From assembly GCA_944470555.2 (NCBI GenBank), contig OX104129.1, positions 82,854,820 to 82,918,819 on the forward strand: a DNA stretch of 64,000 nucleotides, written 5' to 3'. The translations under genes and the position numbers were made by a program. This document shows, piece by piece, positions 31,575 to 43,069 of this stretch (position 1 is its first letter; each line of letters starts with the position of its first letter). Below the pieces are notes generated by a model. It did no database searches. It worked only from the letters and a program-made list of their open reading frames with translations, and had not been told where the DNA came from. This DNA comes from Heterobilharzia americana. Its lineage: Eukaryota; Platyhelminthes; Trematoda; Strigeidida; Schistosomatidae.

Positions 31575-32515
31575 GTAATTTCATTTTTATTGATTTATTA
31601 GATTTATCACATAGTGTAACAGTATTGTTTACTGGATTCATACTCCTTGACTTTCTGAATATAATCAGACTTGTTTAACACCACTGTTGAGTTGCCTTTG
31701 TCCAATTTAGCAATTACTATATCCTTGTCATTTCGAAAGTTCTTCAAAGCTTCTTTTCCTACTTTTGGTTAATTTTATTTCGTTTTCTACTGTCGCTTAA
31801 GTGTAAGAGGATATTGTGCTCGAACTTCATCTGCTACCATCTTATCTACTGAACTTAGTGCTCTTTCAATTTTAGGGAAGACATCGTCAGGTTTCAATTC
31901 ACTAATTGTTACATTGAAGTTAAGCCCCTTTTCTAGCACCTTTACTTCTGCTGAACTTAAAACTATAGTTGAGGGATTGATAACCCACTTTGTTTTATCG
32001 TTGGTTGGAGATGTGCTATCGGGAATTTCATTATGTTCTGTTCGATACTTTTTTTCATTGGCTTGTTAAACTTCTTTATTTGAGTATTCTTGGATTTTTT
32101 TTCTGGAGGCACCTAATCTTGTACTGTTGAAGTTATCGGTCACGAGTTCATAATCTTTCTCATTAACTGTTTCTCTCAGTTTACATTTAAGTTCTTCAGT
32201 ATAGCTACGGATACTGTGTAACTTCTTGACTATCCTATGAATTTCTTCCTTTAGACAGAGTTTGCTGATTCGTTGTAATGCTGCTTTCACCTTCTCAGTT
32301 GGAATTGGAGTATATAGACGTAGATATTTCAGAGTAATTTGATTTTTAAGACATCCAATATTGAATATACGATGGTATATGAATCTGGCTTCTGTCTGTA
32401 AAAGTCGTGTGAGTTTGTTGATTAGTCTCCGAGTTTGAAGACTATATGTTTCATCCAGTAAACAATACTGTAACACTGTGTGATAAATTTAATAAATCAA
32501 TAAAAATGGTATTCT
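31575..32515 (-). mobile_element. PLE-5 relic with short inverted ends
   Basis: The ends 31580-31640 and 32455-32515 are about 55-bp inverted repeats (tttattgatttatta and a gtaacagtattgtttactgga-like block). Between them the minus strand encodes the PLE N-terminal region (32066-32476) and then the start of RT (A-L-K-N-F-R-N-D-K-D-I-V-I-A-K-L-D-K-G-N-S at about 31740-31680). The rest of the RT and the nuclease are missing, so this is an internally deleted copy. Confidence 0.75.
32066..32476 (-). pseudogene. Penelope-like element N-terminal ORF fragment
   Basis: A 136-residue frame rich in Lys, Arg, Leu and Glu, with E-A-R-F-I-Y-H-R-I-F-N at about residue 31, then L-K-Y-L-R-L-Y-T-P-I-P. It looks like the poorly characterised helical region that precedes RT in PLEs. 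The assignment rests mainly on the RT start that follows it at 31930-31680 on the same strand (K-P-D-D-V-F-P-K-I-E-R-A-L). No host function is implied. Confidence 0.6.
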
Positions 32516-32989
32516 GGTTTAGAGTATGATTTCAGTCTTTGATCTATGGATTTAAAGTTCAGTACTGGTAGGTACATACTGATTGAATAATTATGGTATG
32601 AACTCCAGACAGTATTGTTGTACGAAGTCAAAGTTTGGAAATTGTTGATGAAGTTTAAGATCAGAGTATTCACAGAAAAAGAACTATCTTACTGTTTGAT
32701 GGCTCACCAAATAAACATTAGTTAGTTGGATAGAAAATATGGACACTTAATACAGTTAACTCTGGTGGCCAAAAAAACTGGTAGATTCTGATGGTAATTC
32801 AGTATTCTCTGAGCTTTGGTATTTTTTGCTGAGGTTTCATCCCTAGGCTTAGTGACAACATCAGCATTATTCCAGTAAAGAAATGAAGTCTGTTTGGATT
32901 GTAAGGTAGCGCTTTCATTGAACTTGAGTGTTGTGTTAGGGGGAGCGACTTATGTCCCACCCTGACCTCAAATTTAACTTGGTCACACT
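32516..32989. other. no recognisable feature
   Basis: Nothing recognised. The 94-residue minus ORF at 32799-33083 overlaps the RTE-B end and is a chance frame. Confidence 0.4.
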
Positions 32990-34250
32990 TATTACTATTA
33001 GTATTATTATTATACGTGCGTCGGGTTCCTAATGGAACATACCGATTCGGTAGCACGTCTCCATTCCATTCTGTTCTCTGCAAACCTTTGAACCTGGCTC
33101 TTTGACTGCCCCAAAACTCTCATTTATTCCTCACACCATCTCCACCATGTCACCCTGAACTCAGACTCACAACTAGTCGTTATCCATCTGGGTTACACTG
33201 GAGGGTGTGGCCTGACCTGCCGCGTGATGTCCCCAACCAACCTTCTCAGTGCATGCATCACCCAATCCATCTCCATTTCCTTCTGCATATTTATTGGGTG
33301 ATGGGTTCTTGGTTGGTTCGTTAACAGCCAACCAGCCAGCCAGAGTTCCTTGTTGCTTATTCTTAGTATTCTAGCCATCTGATCTTGAATAACGAGCCAG
33401 CGTAGGTGGCAGCTGTTGATGGCGTATGTCTGTAGTTTGTTCGAAATCCCTTTCGTAACGCGCCAAGTTTCTCAAAAATCACATAGAAGCACTGAGTTGA
33501 CTGACAATAGTGTTGAAAATCCGGATGTTGTTCCACATGTTGAGTGCAGTGCAGAAGATCTCCACACTGGTTTCAGACTAATGAACGCCTGTCTTACTGT
33601 GTTCCCGATCCTGGCTGTCTTTAACGTCCTCGTGTGTGCCTGTGCTGCCTGTAGTTGAAACAGTGCTGCCTAGATAGGTGAAGGAGGTTACTTCCCCTAA
33701 GTTTCTCACGTTCATCGTGATTGCAGCTTGTTGTTGTTGTTGGTGTTGGTTGGGTATCTTCATCACTTCTGTCTTCTTTACGTTCATATGTAGTCCCGTC
33801 TTCCTTGGCTGTCTCTTCTGTCAACTTATTGGATTTTGCCTGTACATCTTCAAGTTTGTGCCACAAGACATTAGACATAAGGCATCAGCGAAATCCAAAT
33901 ATTCTAGGACTTTTCCCCGTTCCAGCATAGCTAACTCTTCTCGCTCCTCACAGTTGTCTCTTGCATGATCCAGTCCACTACAATCAGGAATATCATAGGT
34001 GATAGTAGAAGGCAGCCTTGTTTCACTCCTGTCTTCACTTCACTTCAAAAGCATCACTGAGCTTCCCATTGTGAATTACTTGGCTGGCATGTGGCATCTT
34101 CATATAGTTGTTGAATGAGGCTGATGAAGGTTTGTGTCACTAAAACCGTAGTGTTGAAGCAGCTGCCTGCCAAATGCTTTCTCAGTCGACGCTGTCGAAG
34201 GCTTTTTCAAAGTCGGTGGAGTTGAGTTGACTGCCATTCTATACTCTGGT
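32990..34250 (-). mobile_element. RTE-B copy 11
   Basis: Minus strand. RT motif A is near 34220-34190 (E-K-A-F-D-S). The catalytic box is near 33885 in the form F-A-D-A-L-C-L-M (canonical spacing, second Asp lost). The Gln-rich segment is at about 33740, the C-terminal region continues to R-N-P near 33030, and an ATAATA-type tail follows at 32990-33012. 5'-truncated at about 34250. Confidence 0.85.
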
Positions 34251-35157
34251 TACACTTATAGGCCATCTTTTTTTTAAGTGAGATTGTTCTATTATTTATT
34301 GTCACACTGTGTTTCATCATTGATTCGTTTGGTCGAACTGGATTTGGTGGATGGAAGGCTGTAAATCGTTTGGGTCATTTAAAAGTGGTCGATGTTTCAA
34401 CAAAAACCAGATGGTGTCTCTTCATGGCAGGTATTTTTAAACCCAGTAAACCATAACGTATATCTTGAAATAACATATCCAAACTACTATATCAAATCGA
34501 TAAAGGTTGAAGCTGTGATTTCATGTTCCAAGGATGTGAATAGGGAGAAAAGGGAACAATGAAAAGTTTGCGTATACAGACAATTCGTCTACATAGTCAG
34601 TTGCTTTCAAACTGAAAGAAAATTAATATCTTCTTTCCTAAATCGTCTGTAGTTAGTTAACTATAAAAGTTTTTCCTATACTAACAAAAAAGCAAGAAGG
34701 AATACTGGAATCAGTTTAGCTGTCAACTCAAATTTAACATCACACACAGAAACATTTACTCGGTGGTATCTTTCAGTTAATCTCAAAGGGCATTGTCATA
34801 AAACCGCTGAAAATAGCAGAAAGAAATACTTGCTTAACTGATGTTTATTAAAACAAGTGAGCAAAGAAAATAGTCGTTTCTATCACAACTACTATAGATA
34901 TGAGAATAATAGTCCTTACTATTCTACTGGAGTATGATATTTTACTTATAAATAATAACAGACAATGAATTACCATATAACTGAATGTAGAAACTAAGAT
35001 GTCAGCAAAAAAATTAGGCAAAAACTGTAGCTACCAAATCAAATGTTCAGTAGTTCAAAGGATGTTTTGTTTGAAATTACAGCAAAGCGAATTCCAGGGA
35101 ATGAATTAAGAGGAGTAATATATGTTATCAGCAATAGACTAATTTATATCAGAAAAT
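34251..35157. other. no recognisable feature
   Basis: AT-rich, no ORF of note and no recurring repeat recognised. Confidence 0.45.
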
Positions 35158-35787
35158 TACAGGGGGCACAGACAAGGACGTCAAAGCAGCAAGGATTGGA
35201 AACACAGCAAGACAGATTTTCATTAACCTGAAATCAGTGTGGAGATATTCTACACTCAACCAGCATACAGCGTGAGCGACATCCGGATTTGATACACCAA
35301 CGTCAAGTCAATGCTCCTATATGGTTCAGAAGCTTGGTGCGTCACGAAAGGCATTAGGAATAAAATACGGATATACACCATCAACAACTGCCTACGCTGG
35401 TTCGACACTGAAGCTCAGATGGCTAGAATAGTAAGAATAAGCAACAAGGAACTCTGGCGGGCTGGCAACGAATCAACCAAGAACCTATCGCGCAACAAAT
35501 ATGCAGAAGGAAGTGGAGATGGATTCGATGGGGCATGCAATGAGGAGACCGACTTGGGACATCATGCTTCAGGCCACACCCTCGAGTGGAACCCAGAAAT
35601 GAAGCGACGAGTTGTGTGTCCGAGTTGAGGGTGACATGGAGGAGATCATGATAGGAAGAATTGACAGCTTGTTAGCTGTCGTGCAGCCAAGTTCAAAAGT
35701 TTGCAGAGAAGAGAGTGGAGTGGAGACGTGCTACTGAAGCGGTATATTCTACTATGAACCCAAGGGACAAATAATAATAATACTAAT
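35158..35787 (+). mobile_element. RTE-B copy 12, 3' fragment
   Basis: Begins at gggggcacagacaaggacg, encodes V-W-R-Y-S-T-L-N-Q-H, then the open stretch 35311-35628 (V-L-L-Y-G-S-E-A-W-C-V-T-K-G-I-R-N-K), and ends with acccaagggacaaataataa. Inactive. Confidence 0.85.
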
Positions 35788-36143
35788 ACATCAGGGAATA
35801 AAATGAAGTGGAAAAACCGAAAGATGAATAATGAAAAATTCATTTCATCCAGTTGTTAGACTTCTTTGATGAATTAACTTTACTTTGAGTTTGTAATTTT
35901 ATTCTCATTAATTCCATTCGTTTTCTTCTAATTGAAATATTTAAAACAAAAGTATATAAATATTGAACACTGAATAGAAATGAATCTTGAAGAACTAACT
36001 AATCATTACTGTTTTTCTTCTGTTTCCTTTCTGACAACACAATGAAAAATGAGATGAAAAAAATGACAATATTAAGAATTATAGCAAGAAGAAACAATTT
36101 TCATATAAAAGTTTATCAATTTTAAAAACTTAACTCTTTCTTC
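35788..36143. other. no recognisable feature
   Basis: AT-rich, left flank of the long RTE-A copy. Confidence 0.4.
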
Positions 36144-36150
36144 AATACAT
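36144..36150. repeat. possible target-site duplication of RTE-A (left)
   Basis: aatacat, also found at 40080-40086. Short, and the right side runs into an ATAC microsatellite, so chance is possible. Confidence 0.45.
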
Positions 36151-36340
36151 CATCATCATTATCAACATAGGACCAGGCATTACTGCGTAACGGTCCGAGT
36201 TGCCACACCTCATATCAGCACATCAAGTAAAAAGGTAGTGAGGTGAAGGATGAAGATAAGTGAATGCAGTCAAAAGAAATATAAAGTATGAGAAGAAAGG
36301 AAAGAGGAGTGACAAAATAGTGAGATTCGGTATAGCGTTG

Positions 36341-37789
36341 TTAAGATGAGGATAATGTGTGTATACATCTGCGCCACTGACTTCGGTTCTGAGCCATATC
36401 ACCTAGGGTCTCCAACCACTGGTTCCTCTTGTCCCGTGGACCCCAACCACCTAGTCTGCATCGTCCTACATGGCTTAAACCAACAGTCAGAGACTTCATA
36501 CATTGGTGCCATGTTTTAGTCTGGCCACCTCGGGCCTTTTTCCAGCCTGAACCCACCTCAGCCAACATTGTGTGACGAGGCAATCGGTGACTAGGCATAC
36601 GTAGTACGTGTCCCAACCATCTCAGTCGATGAAGGTTCACAACCTCGTCGACTGACTTACCTCTTCTCCCTAAAACTCTACACCTAACTTCTGCATTACT
36701 CACATGGTGACACCACGGAATACGTCCTATACTACGAAGGCAACGGTGGTCAAATACCTGTAACCTTCTCATGTCTTCCACTTTCAATGGCCATGTTTCA
36801 CAGCCATACAGTAGAACAGAGCGGACTGCTGTGCAGTACACGCGACCCTTAATAGACAAACGAATATCACGGCGGCGCCATAGGTGGCGCAAATTGGCAA
36901 AAGCCAATCGAGCCTTTTGTATCCGTGCAGAAATCTCATCGGCAACTAACCCACCGGAGTTGATCCTACTTCCCAGGTAAGTGAAGTGGTCAACACACTC
37001 AACCACTTCACTCTCTATTGTTAACCGCGGTACCGCTGAAGACCAGTCCTGGAGCAAAAATTTGCATTTGGGTGGTGAAAATCGCATCCCAAACATTCTC
37101 AAATTCCCACTCAAAGTGTTCAGAAGACTCTGCATCTTGTCAGCGTCTTCACCTAACAGGACTATGTCATCTGCATATTCTAGATCTAAGGAAAATTCAC
37201 CTGTGATCCGGTCAACGTCTTTGTAATTAGGTGACGAGAGGGAAACCTCCATAAGAATATCTATGATAAAATTAAATAAGAATGGGGATAGTGGGCATCC
37301 TTGACGGACACCACTTGATGAGTATAGCTCCCTGGACAACTCACCATAGGCTCTAACATGCCCACAAGTGTTCGAGTAGAGAGCTTTCAATAAGGTGATG
37401 TACTTACTAGGCACGCCTTTCAGTGACAGACACTGCCATAAGACTTCTCGATCAACGGAGTCAAATGCCGCCTTCAGGTCGAGAAATACAGCTATTGTCG
37501 GGCGTCTGTAAGCATGCCTATGTTCCAGGACCTGGCGCAGTGTGAATATTTGGTCGATACATCCACGGCCAGGTCTAAAGCCTGCCTGGTTTTCTCGGGC
37601 TTGCTGTTCCCGAGCTCCACTCAGGCGTCGGAGAATTATAGAACTTAGGATCTTAGACACTATGTTTGTCAGGCTGATTCCTCTGTGGTTATCACAAGAG
37701 GACTTCTCGCCTTTCTTGAAGACTGGGATGATCAGTGACTTAGACCAGTCGGAGGGGATCGTATTTGATTCCCATATACTGGCTAACAC
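36341..37789 (-). pseudogene. RTE-A reverse transcriptase ORF
   Basis: 482 residues from the first Met, though the frame stays open upstream to about 37870 and no independent start is likely. Motifs: W-S-K-S-L-I-I-P-V-F-K-K-G at 15-27, N-H-R-G-I-S-L at 34-40, motif A V-F-L-D-L-K-A-A-F-D-S-V-D at 101-113, motif B G-V-R-Q-G-C-P-L-S-P at 160-169, catalytic Y-A-D-D at 205-208 and the H-F-T-Y-L-G-S block after it. The C-terminal H-R-L-R-W-L-G-H-V-L-R-M is also conserved. All catalytic Asp residues remain. In the cell this would copy element RNA at a nicked target. Only the frameshift joining it to the endonuclease is broken. Confidence 0.93.
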
Positions 37790-37803
37790 TTCCGTTAGCC
37801 TGA

Positions 37804-39036
37804 CTAAGAGAACTCTACCACCATTCTTGTATACCTCAGCAGGTAGTCCGTCTGGTCCTGCTGCCCTTCCCGTTTCAGGCTACCTACCGCTTTCTCAACT
37901 TCTTCTAGTGTTGGGGGACCTGTCTCTATGTCCCATTCAGGGTCCGACTGGATAGCGGGCAGCGCAATGGTGGCTGGAGGCCAGTTAAACTGTTCCTCAA
38001 AGTGTTCTGCCCATCGTCCCAGTCGCCTTCCCTGCGAGTGAATCGCCGATCCGTCCTTCTCCGCTATAACCTCACTAACTGTTGTTGACCATTTCCCCCC
38101 AGTCTCCTTAATAAGTCTAAATAACTGTCTACTGTTACCGATCGCCGCTGCCTTTTCCATCTCTTTAGCCTTTGCTGCCCACCACTGTTCACGATCGTTG
38201 CGCAGACTTTTCGTCAGTTTATTTTTAAGTTGCGCTCGCTCTTCATTGTACTCAGAGCCTGCAGGGATGCATTCACGTGCATCCATTAGTTTGGAAGAAG
38301 CTGCTGATATCCACTGGCTCTTTTTAGCCATTATCTTGGAGTCGGCTACAGTCTCCAGTGCTGCTTTTACAGTAGACTGAAGATGGCACCAAGCTTCTTC
38401 TGGATGAGTGACAGTCTTTTGTTCCGATAACTGCCTAGCCAACTTCTCACTGAACACGGCTTTGGTGTTTTCGTTGTCCAGCAGAACTCGTAGTGGTTTT
38501 GTTGCCAAATTTTTTCTACGTCCATTGAGACGCAGGCATATACGTGCTCGGACCAACGCATGATCGCTGTCCAAACACGTACTCCAGAAGGAGCGGCAGT
38601 CTTCCACCGATCCTCTCCAGCGATGACTAATAGCAATGTGGTCTATCTGTGTCCATCGCTGAGTCGAGCTCGGTGGACGCCAGGTCAGACAGTGCCTTTC
38701 TTTATGTCTGAAATTTGTGCTGGCTAAAAATAGGCGGTTATCTGAGCATAGTTGTAATAGGCGATCACCGTTATCTGTACGTTCAGCTGGGATTCCGAAA
38801 GTGCCACCTAAGTGCCTTTCTGCCTCACTCAGTCTACCCACCTGTGCGTTGAGGTCACCTGCAACAACCACTACGTCCGAACGTTTGGCTTTCGAGAGGA
38901 GGTTAGACAGTTTATGGTAGAACTCGTCCTTCACTTCATCCGAACTACAGTCAGTGGGTGCGTAAGCAGAGATTACAAAGAGACAACGGCGAGTCTCACT
39001 ATTCCTTTTAGTTCTCACTGTGCCGTTCAGCCTCAT
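37804..39036 (-). pseudogene. RTE-A endonuclease ORF (EEP fold) and linker
   Basis: 410 residues. Nuclease motifs: Y-A-P-T-D at 25-29, A-G-D-L-N-A-Q-V-G at 59-67, T-D-N-G-D-R-L at 87-93, W-T-Q-I-D-H-I at 128-134 and S-D-H-A-L-V at 157-162, so catalytic Asp and His are present. The linker (L-E-E-V-E-K-A-V-G-S-L-K-R) leads toward the RT. Near 37863-37870 a one-base loss in a G/A run moves it out of frame, giving a false end. The first EN motif lies upstream at about 39330-39200 (H-I-G-A-F-N-V-R-T-L, C-V-C-E-T-R-I-Q) behind another frameshift near 39183. Confidence 0.92.
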
Positions 39037-39199
39037 AGCGCAGAGGCGACTATCAACTGGGATCCAGTCTAGTAGTGAGTTTTCTGCCCTGGTGCTTAAT
39101 GCTATACCTACACCTGCAAGACCACGAGAGCTAGCTATCGAATCTCCAGAAACTCGAAGGGTGAATTTTGCAGATTCACCAGATTGGTCAGGTGAATAA

Positions 39200-39560
39200 C
39201 CACACTTGGGTCCTGTATGCGTGTCTCACAAACACAGCACACATCCATGCCTCGAGTTGCTAGAGTCTTTGCCAACGAAGCCTGTTGGCCAATTTGACGG
39301 AGGGTGCGGACATTGAAGGCTCCAATATGTAATTTGGAGCGTGGTTTAAGGAGACCAGGGACACTGTTCTGTGGACTCAGATCGTTGTCGAAGGCTGCAG
39401 AGGTAGGAGAAATTGAAGATGATGCAGCATCATTAATTAAGAGACGTGAAGGAAGATTAGAAGGTAATGATGGAGGAGGAGGATAGCAGTCAGAAGAAAC
39501 TTGGGTGCTGACAGAGTTGTGAGGGCGGTTGACACTTCCCGGCTGCCCACACCGTGGAAG
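39200..39560 (-). pseudogene. RTE-A ORF N-terminal part
   Basis: Open minus-strand frame. It starts at about 39560 (R-R-N-S-L-P-R-C-G-Q-P-G-S-V-N-R) and runs through a Pro/Ser-rich stretch (Y-P-P-P-P-S) into the endonuclease start (G-A-F-N-V-R-T-L-R-Q-I-G). It supplies the missing N-terminus of the 37804-39036 frame. Upstream of it the frame changes to that of 39572-39859. Confidence 0.75.
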
Positions 39561-39571
39561 GCTATTTCTTC

Positions 39572-40079
39572 TTAAGGTACCTGAAAGAGATTTGTGTGAC
39601 CGCAGAGCCCATCGGACATCTGCTTGAGGCCTGTCACACCCAGCCTTTTGAGTATGATTATTTTGAATTTTTGTATTTTTGGGGCCGGATGAGCGAAAGG
39701 AAACGACAAGTGAACCAACACCGCCGGCCCGGCAGACCGTGGGGCGTGGTGGAGTGTGTTATTTTTGGGGCCGACCTTTTCTAACCCCCCCTTCCACTGA
39801 GAAGGCAGCATCAGCTTGGCACTGCTGGTCATCCAAGGGAAACACCTTACTGCTGTCACACCCCATCCAGCTAGCAGCAGTACGACTTCGCCCTCAGACC
39901 CCCATCATAGTATAGCAATTTACACTATGACGGTAACTGCTTTTCGTCTAACCACTACCCAACAGACCTTTCTGGTATGGTAGGACCTCGAGGGAACAAG
40001 CGTTCCACCAGCATAGCTCGTTGGGTCATTGTGATATGCAAGCCCGACCACCACGTCAAGGTAGCAGCTATCGGTCGGG
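39572..40079 (-). other. RTE-A 5' region, conserved but of unclear coding
   Basis: Very similar to 53134-53640. The 39572-39859 minus frame (M-T-A-V-R-C-F-P-W-M start, H-H-A-P-R-S-A-G-P in the middle) is preserved in both copies and ends at the same stop. Upstream, both have the C-Y-P-D-V-V-V-G-L-A frame. This could be 5' UTR, a short ORF1, or the start of a frameshifted polyprotein. I cannot decide. Confidence 0.6.
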
Positions 40080-40104
40080 AATACATACATACATACATAA
40101 GAAT
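40080..40104. repeat. (ATAC)n microsatellite with possible target duplication
   Basis: Four to five ATAC units at the 5' end of the RTE-A copy. It includes aatacat at 40080-40086, matching 36144-36150. Confidence 0.8.
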
Positions 40105-40182
40105 GATGAGTAAAGTATTTCTACAGAAGTTGAATAAGATACAAAAGATTACGTTAGTAGAATTAACGATGGATAGTGACTA

Positions 40183-40385
40183 GCTTCTGAATTTAGGATG
40201 CATGTTTCATCTTAATTGGGACTTACCAGTCGGATGGATATATATGTGCCTCCCGGTGAGTGACATTGTCCCGCCCAGGACTCGAACCCAGGCTAAACTA
40301 CTTCAAATATCAAAATGCTATCACTTAGACCATTGAGTCACGATAGTCACTCCCTATGCGATGGGCATGGTAAAACTTTTGTATT
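40183..40385 (-). repeat. Sm-alpha-type hammerhead SINE, strongly decayed
   Basis: On the minus strand it has a tRNA-like head with a good B-box (gggttcgagtcctgg near 40295), the ggacaatgtcactcaccggg linker and a ruined ribozyme part (CTGGTAA in place of CTGANGA, near 40233). The GAAA segment persists. It is clearly a relative of 43222-43325. Confidence 0.7.
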
Positions 40386-40582
40386 GTAGCTTATGTATCG
40401 TCGATTGAACCTAATTTGTGCACCACTATTGAAATGTACAGATACCTCGGTATTGTTGGTATTTTTAACTTCTTTAGTAAAAATGGATTGTTGTTGCATT
40501 TGAAAGTACAAAGAATACCCACCTATTATTTGTCAGTTTATTTAAAAAGAATTTATGACACTAGTGAACCTAATGCCGCTGG

Positions 40583-41589
40583 CGGATATTATATTATTAG
40601 TATCATTTTTCCATTGGGTTTCTAATGGAACATACCGCTTCAGTAGAACGTCACCATTTCACTCTCTTCGCTTCAATCTTCAGAACTTGGATCCTTAACT
40701 GCCCATAAGCTTTCATTTCTTCCTCACATCATCTCCTCCATATCACCCTCACCTCGGACGCACAACTCGTCGTTTCCCACTTAGGTTCCACTCGAGGGTG
40801 TGGCCTAGCCTGCCGCGTGATGTCCCCAATCAGCCTTCTCAGTGAATGCCCAATCCATCTCCATTTTCTTTTGCATATTTGTTCGGTGATCGGTTCTTGG
40901 TTGGTTCGTCGCCAACCAGCCAACCAGTCGGAGTTCCTCCTTGCATATTCTTACGATTCTTGCCTTAGGATCTTCAGTAACGAGCCAGTGTAGGCAGTTG
41001 TTGATGAATGTCTGTAGTTTATTGGAAATCCTTTTCGTGACTAGCCACCAACTCTCTCAACCGTGACTTAGAAGCACTGACTTGACTGGTGCTGGTGTTG
41101 AAAATCCGGATGTTGTTCACGCATTATGCTGTGTGTAGTGGTGCAGATCTCTACACTGATTTCAAATTAGTGAAAGCCTGTCTTGCTGTTTTTCCGATCC
41201 TGGTTTTGACATCCTCGTCTATGCCGCCACCTGTAGTTGAGACGATGCTGCCTAGATAGTCAATTAGTTAGGTAGTTAGTGAGTTAGTTTAGTTAGTAAG
41301 TAAGTAAGTTAGTTAGTTAGTTAGTTAGTTAGGTAGGTAGGTAGGTAGATAGGCAGGTTAAACAGACTACCTCCTTTAGGTTTCTCCCGCTCATGTTGAT
41401 AAATGCTTGTTGTTGTTGGTTGCGTATCTTCATCACCTCCGTCTTTTCATTTGAAGTCCCTTCTTCGCTACCTCGCCCCTTCTGCCAACGGGTTTATTTT
41501 AGCCTGTAGATCCTGGAGTTTGTGCGACAAGACATTTGACATGAATCATCATCGATGAAATCCAAGTCATCTAGGCTTTTTTCATCAAT
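40583..41589 (-). mobile_element. RTE-B copy 13, with internal microsatellite growth
   Basis: The C-terminal half of RTE-B on the minus strand. The degenerate catalytic box F-I-D-D-D-S-C is near 41555, the Gln-rich segment near 41415, and the R-N-P-like end near 40620, with an ATAATA-like tail at 40583-40605. The Y-L-G-S codons are replaced by an expanded TTAG/GTAG array (41256-41356). Confidence 0.85.
41256..41356. repeat. (TTAG)n/(GTAG)n tetranucleotide array
   Basis: About 100 bases of TTAG, TAAG and TAGG units. Other RTE-B copies have only ctaggtaggt at this point, so the array grew inside the element. Confidence 0.9.
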
Positions 41590-42604
41590 AGTCTCAATCA
41601 GAACTCTTTCTTAAATTTTAAAGACTGTCTAAAATGTTACCACTTTGGTAAAATCTAAATAAGGATGGAAACGATATCCCTAACAATAAGATTTTCGCCT
41701 CAGAGTACTTATTACAGGGAAAGAATACTGCGTTGTAGTGTAGCGGGAGTTGCTGATAAGAATGAATTTAAGTAGTATATGGTGAGAAGGTAGCAGGAAT
41801 CATTGCGAATTGCCAGCAACGGGTAACGATTCTGTCAAGAGAAACACAAGGGATAACGCAGGTGTATTACAGTGGATGCTGCTAATAAGAATGTACGAAG
41901 AGCGAATCAAGAAAAAAACAGAAGAGGAAACGAAGCACAATTTGCAAATGACGTGTTTAGTGCAAGGTGTACCTAATGTAAGAAGTACCGTTCCATTTAC
42001 CAGGAACAAGTAATGCCTCCGTCTTGCTTGTATTTAACCTCTTCAGTGGCAGTGCACAATGCCATAATTTGGGTTATCACAATATGATAGCGTGTTCGGT
42101 ATAGCTGGTTGATAAATCCGGAAAAGGTTACCAGATTCGAGGGTTCACTAGACTGTGGAATCACTTCAACAACTGGCTACAAAAATGAGATTCAGCTAGC
42201 TGTTTTATCTTGCATAAAAAATTCGTTAGTAATGGTGTTTAATATCTAACAGGTTGTTGGTTTGAATGTATTCACTGTTTAGAGACTTTAGAACAATTCA
42301 TTTATTATTCGAAAGATTTATATCTATGAATGCATCATTATGTAGACACAGGATAATTGAGAAACAACTAAATTCCATCTATGAGTAAAAACTACACAAA
42401 TATCCAGCCCAACAGAGAATTGTATGCATACTCTACAATTTCTCTTTTTGAAAGATTCATTAAAATGTGAATTACCTTTGCTTTTACATTTCCTGTGACT
42501 TTATACTCCATATGATAAAAGGAACAAGTTAATTAGCAAAGTTGAACATCATCTGTAAAGCAATTTTTTTCAGTAGGGGAAAGCTTATGGATTTCAAGTT
42601 AGTA
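41590..42604. other. no recognisable feature
   Basis: Two complementary short ORFs at 41800-42013 cover the same bases on opposite strands and have no domain. Otherwise AT-rich. Confidence 0.45.
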
Positions 42605-42790
42605 CATACCACTGAATGATGCCATTTGGAGAATCACTAAAAAACTGAGATCACTGGACAGCTGTTTCGTCCTGCTATAAAATTAATCGGTAGTATAAGG
42701 TATGAAATGTAGAATTTTCAGGTTTCATGATGACTAAATTATCACTGGGTCGTAATCCAACGGTTTAAAATTTCTTACTTCCATCAATTC
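42605..42790 (-). repeat. Hammerhead SINE family 2 (HH2), decayed copy d
   Basis: The minus strand keeps gcaggacgaaacagctgtcc (stem II 3' strand, GAAA, stem III and cleavage triplet), but the CTGAGGA side is lost. A head remnant reads acccagtgataatttag. It is flanked at 42780 by the family body caattcgagttatagcgcc. Confidence 0.6.
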
Positions 42791-43069
42791 GAGTTATAGC
42801 GCCACCTTCATACAATCCTAACACTGGATATTAATTTTCCGAATGATGATGAGTCAAAAATTCCTCACGAAACCAGAAATTGAATTACTCTTCATTGCTC
42901 ATTAATGACTTGCTTCAAAATGAGATTTTTAGAAATTCTAATGGGAAGTCGTTACTACTGGGGCTAAACCAAGACAGAAATGAGGATAGGTACTCAAAGA
43001 TGACATTAGATGAAGGCCACTTCATATCGTGAACTGACAGAATGAAAAAGATGTGAATCATTCAACACT

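Larger units (their letters stand above)
36151..40079 (-). mobile_element. RTE-A non-LTR retrotransposon, nearly complete copy
   Basis: About 3.9 kb. Order on the minus strand: a 5' region with short frames (40079-39490), endonuclease (about 39340-37870), RT and C-terminus (37870-36341), a 190-base 3' UTR, and a terminal run of ATG-like triplets (complement of catcatcatc at 36150). Domain order, the single EN-RT polyprotein plan and the triplet end fit the RTE clade, as in the schistosome SR2-type elements. Two apparent frameshifts (near 39183 and 37868) and a stop near the N-terminus prevent one continuous protein. Confidence 0.92.

Noticed and set aside
36341..37789. 482-residue ORF as a host gene
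   Set aside because: It is the RT domain of a retrotransposon, with motifs A, B and Y-A-D-D and element ends on both sides.
37804..39036. 410-residue ORF as a host DNase or craniofacial-development-like protein
   Set aside because: Database names of that kind usually come from mis-annotated RTE endonucleases; the RT follows directly downstream.
39572..39859. Bacterial-type gene or horizontally acquired GC-rich insert
   Set aside because: The GC-richer block is the 5' region of RTE-A, present again at 53134.
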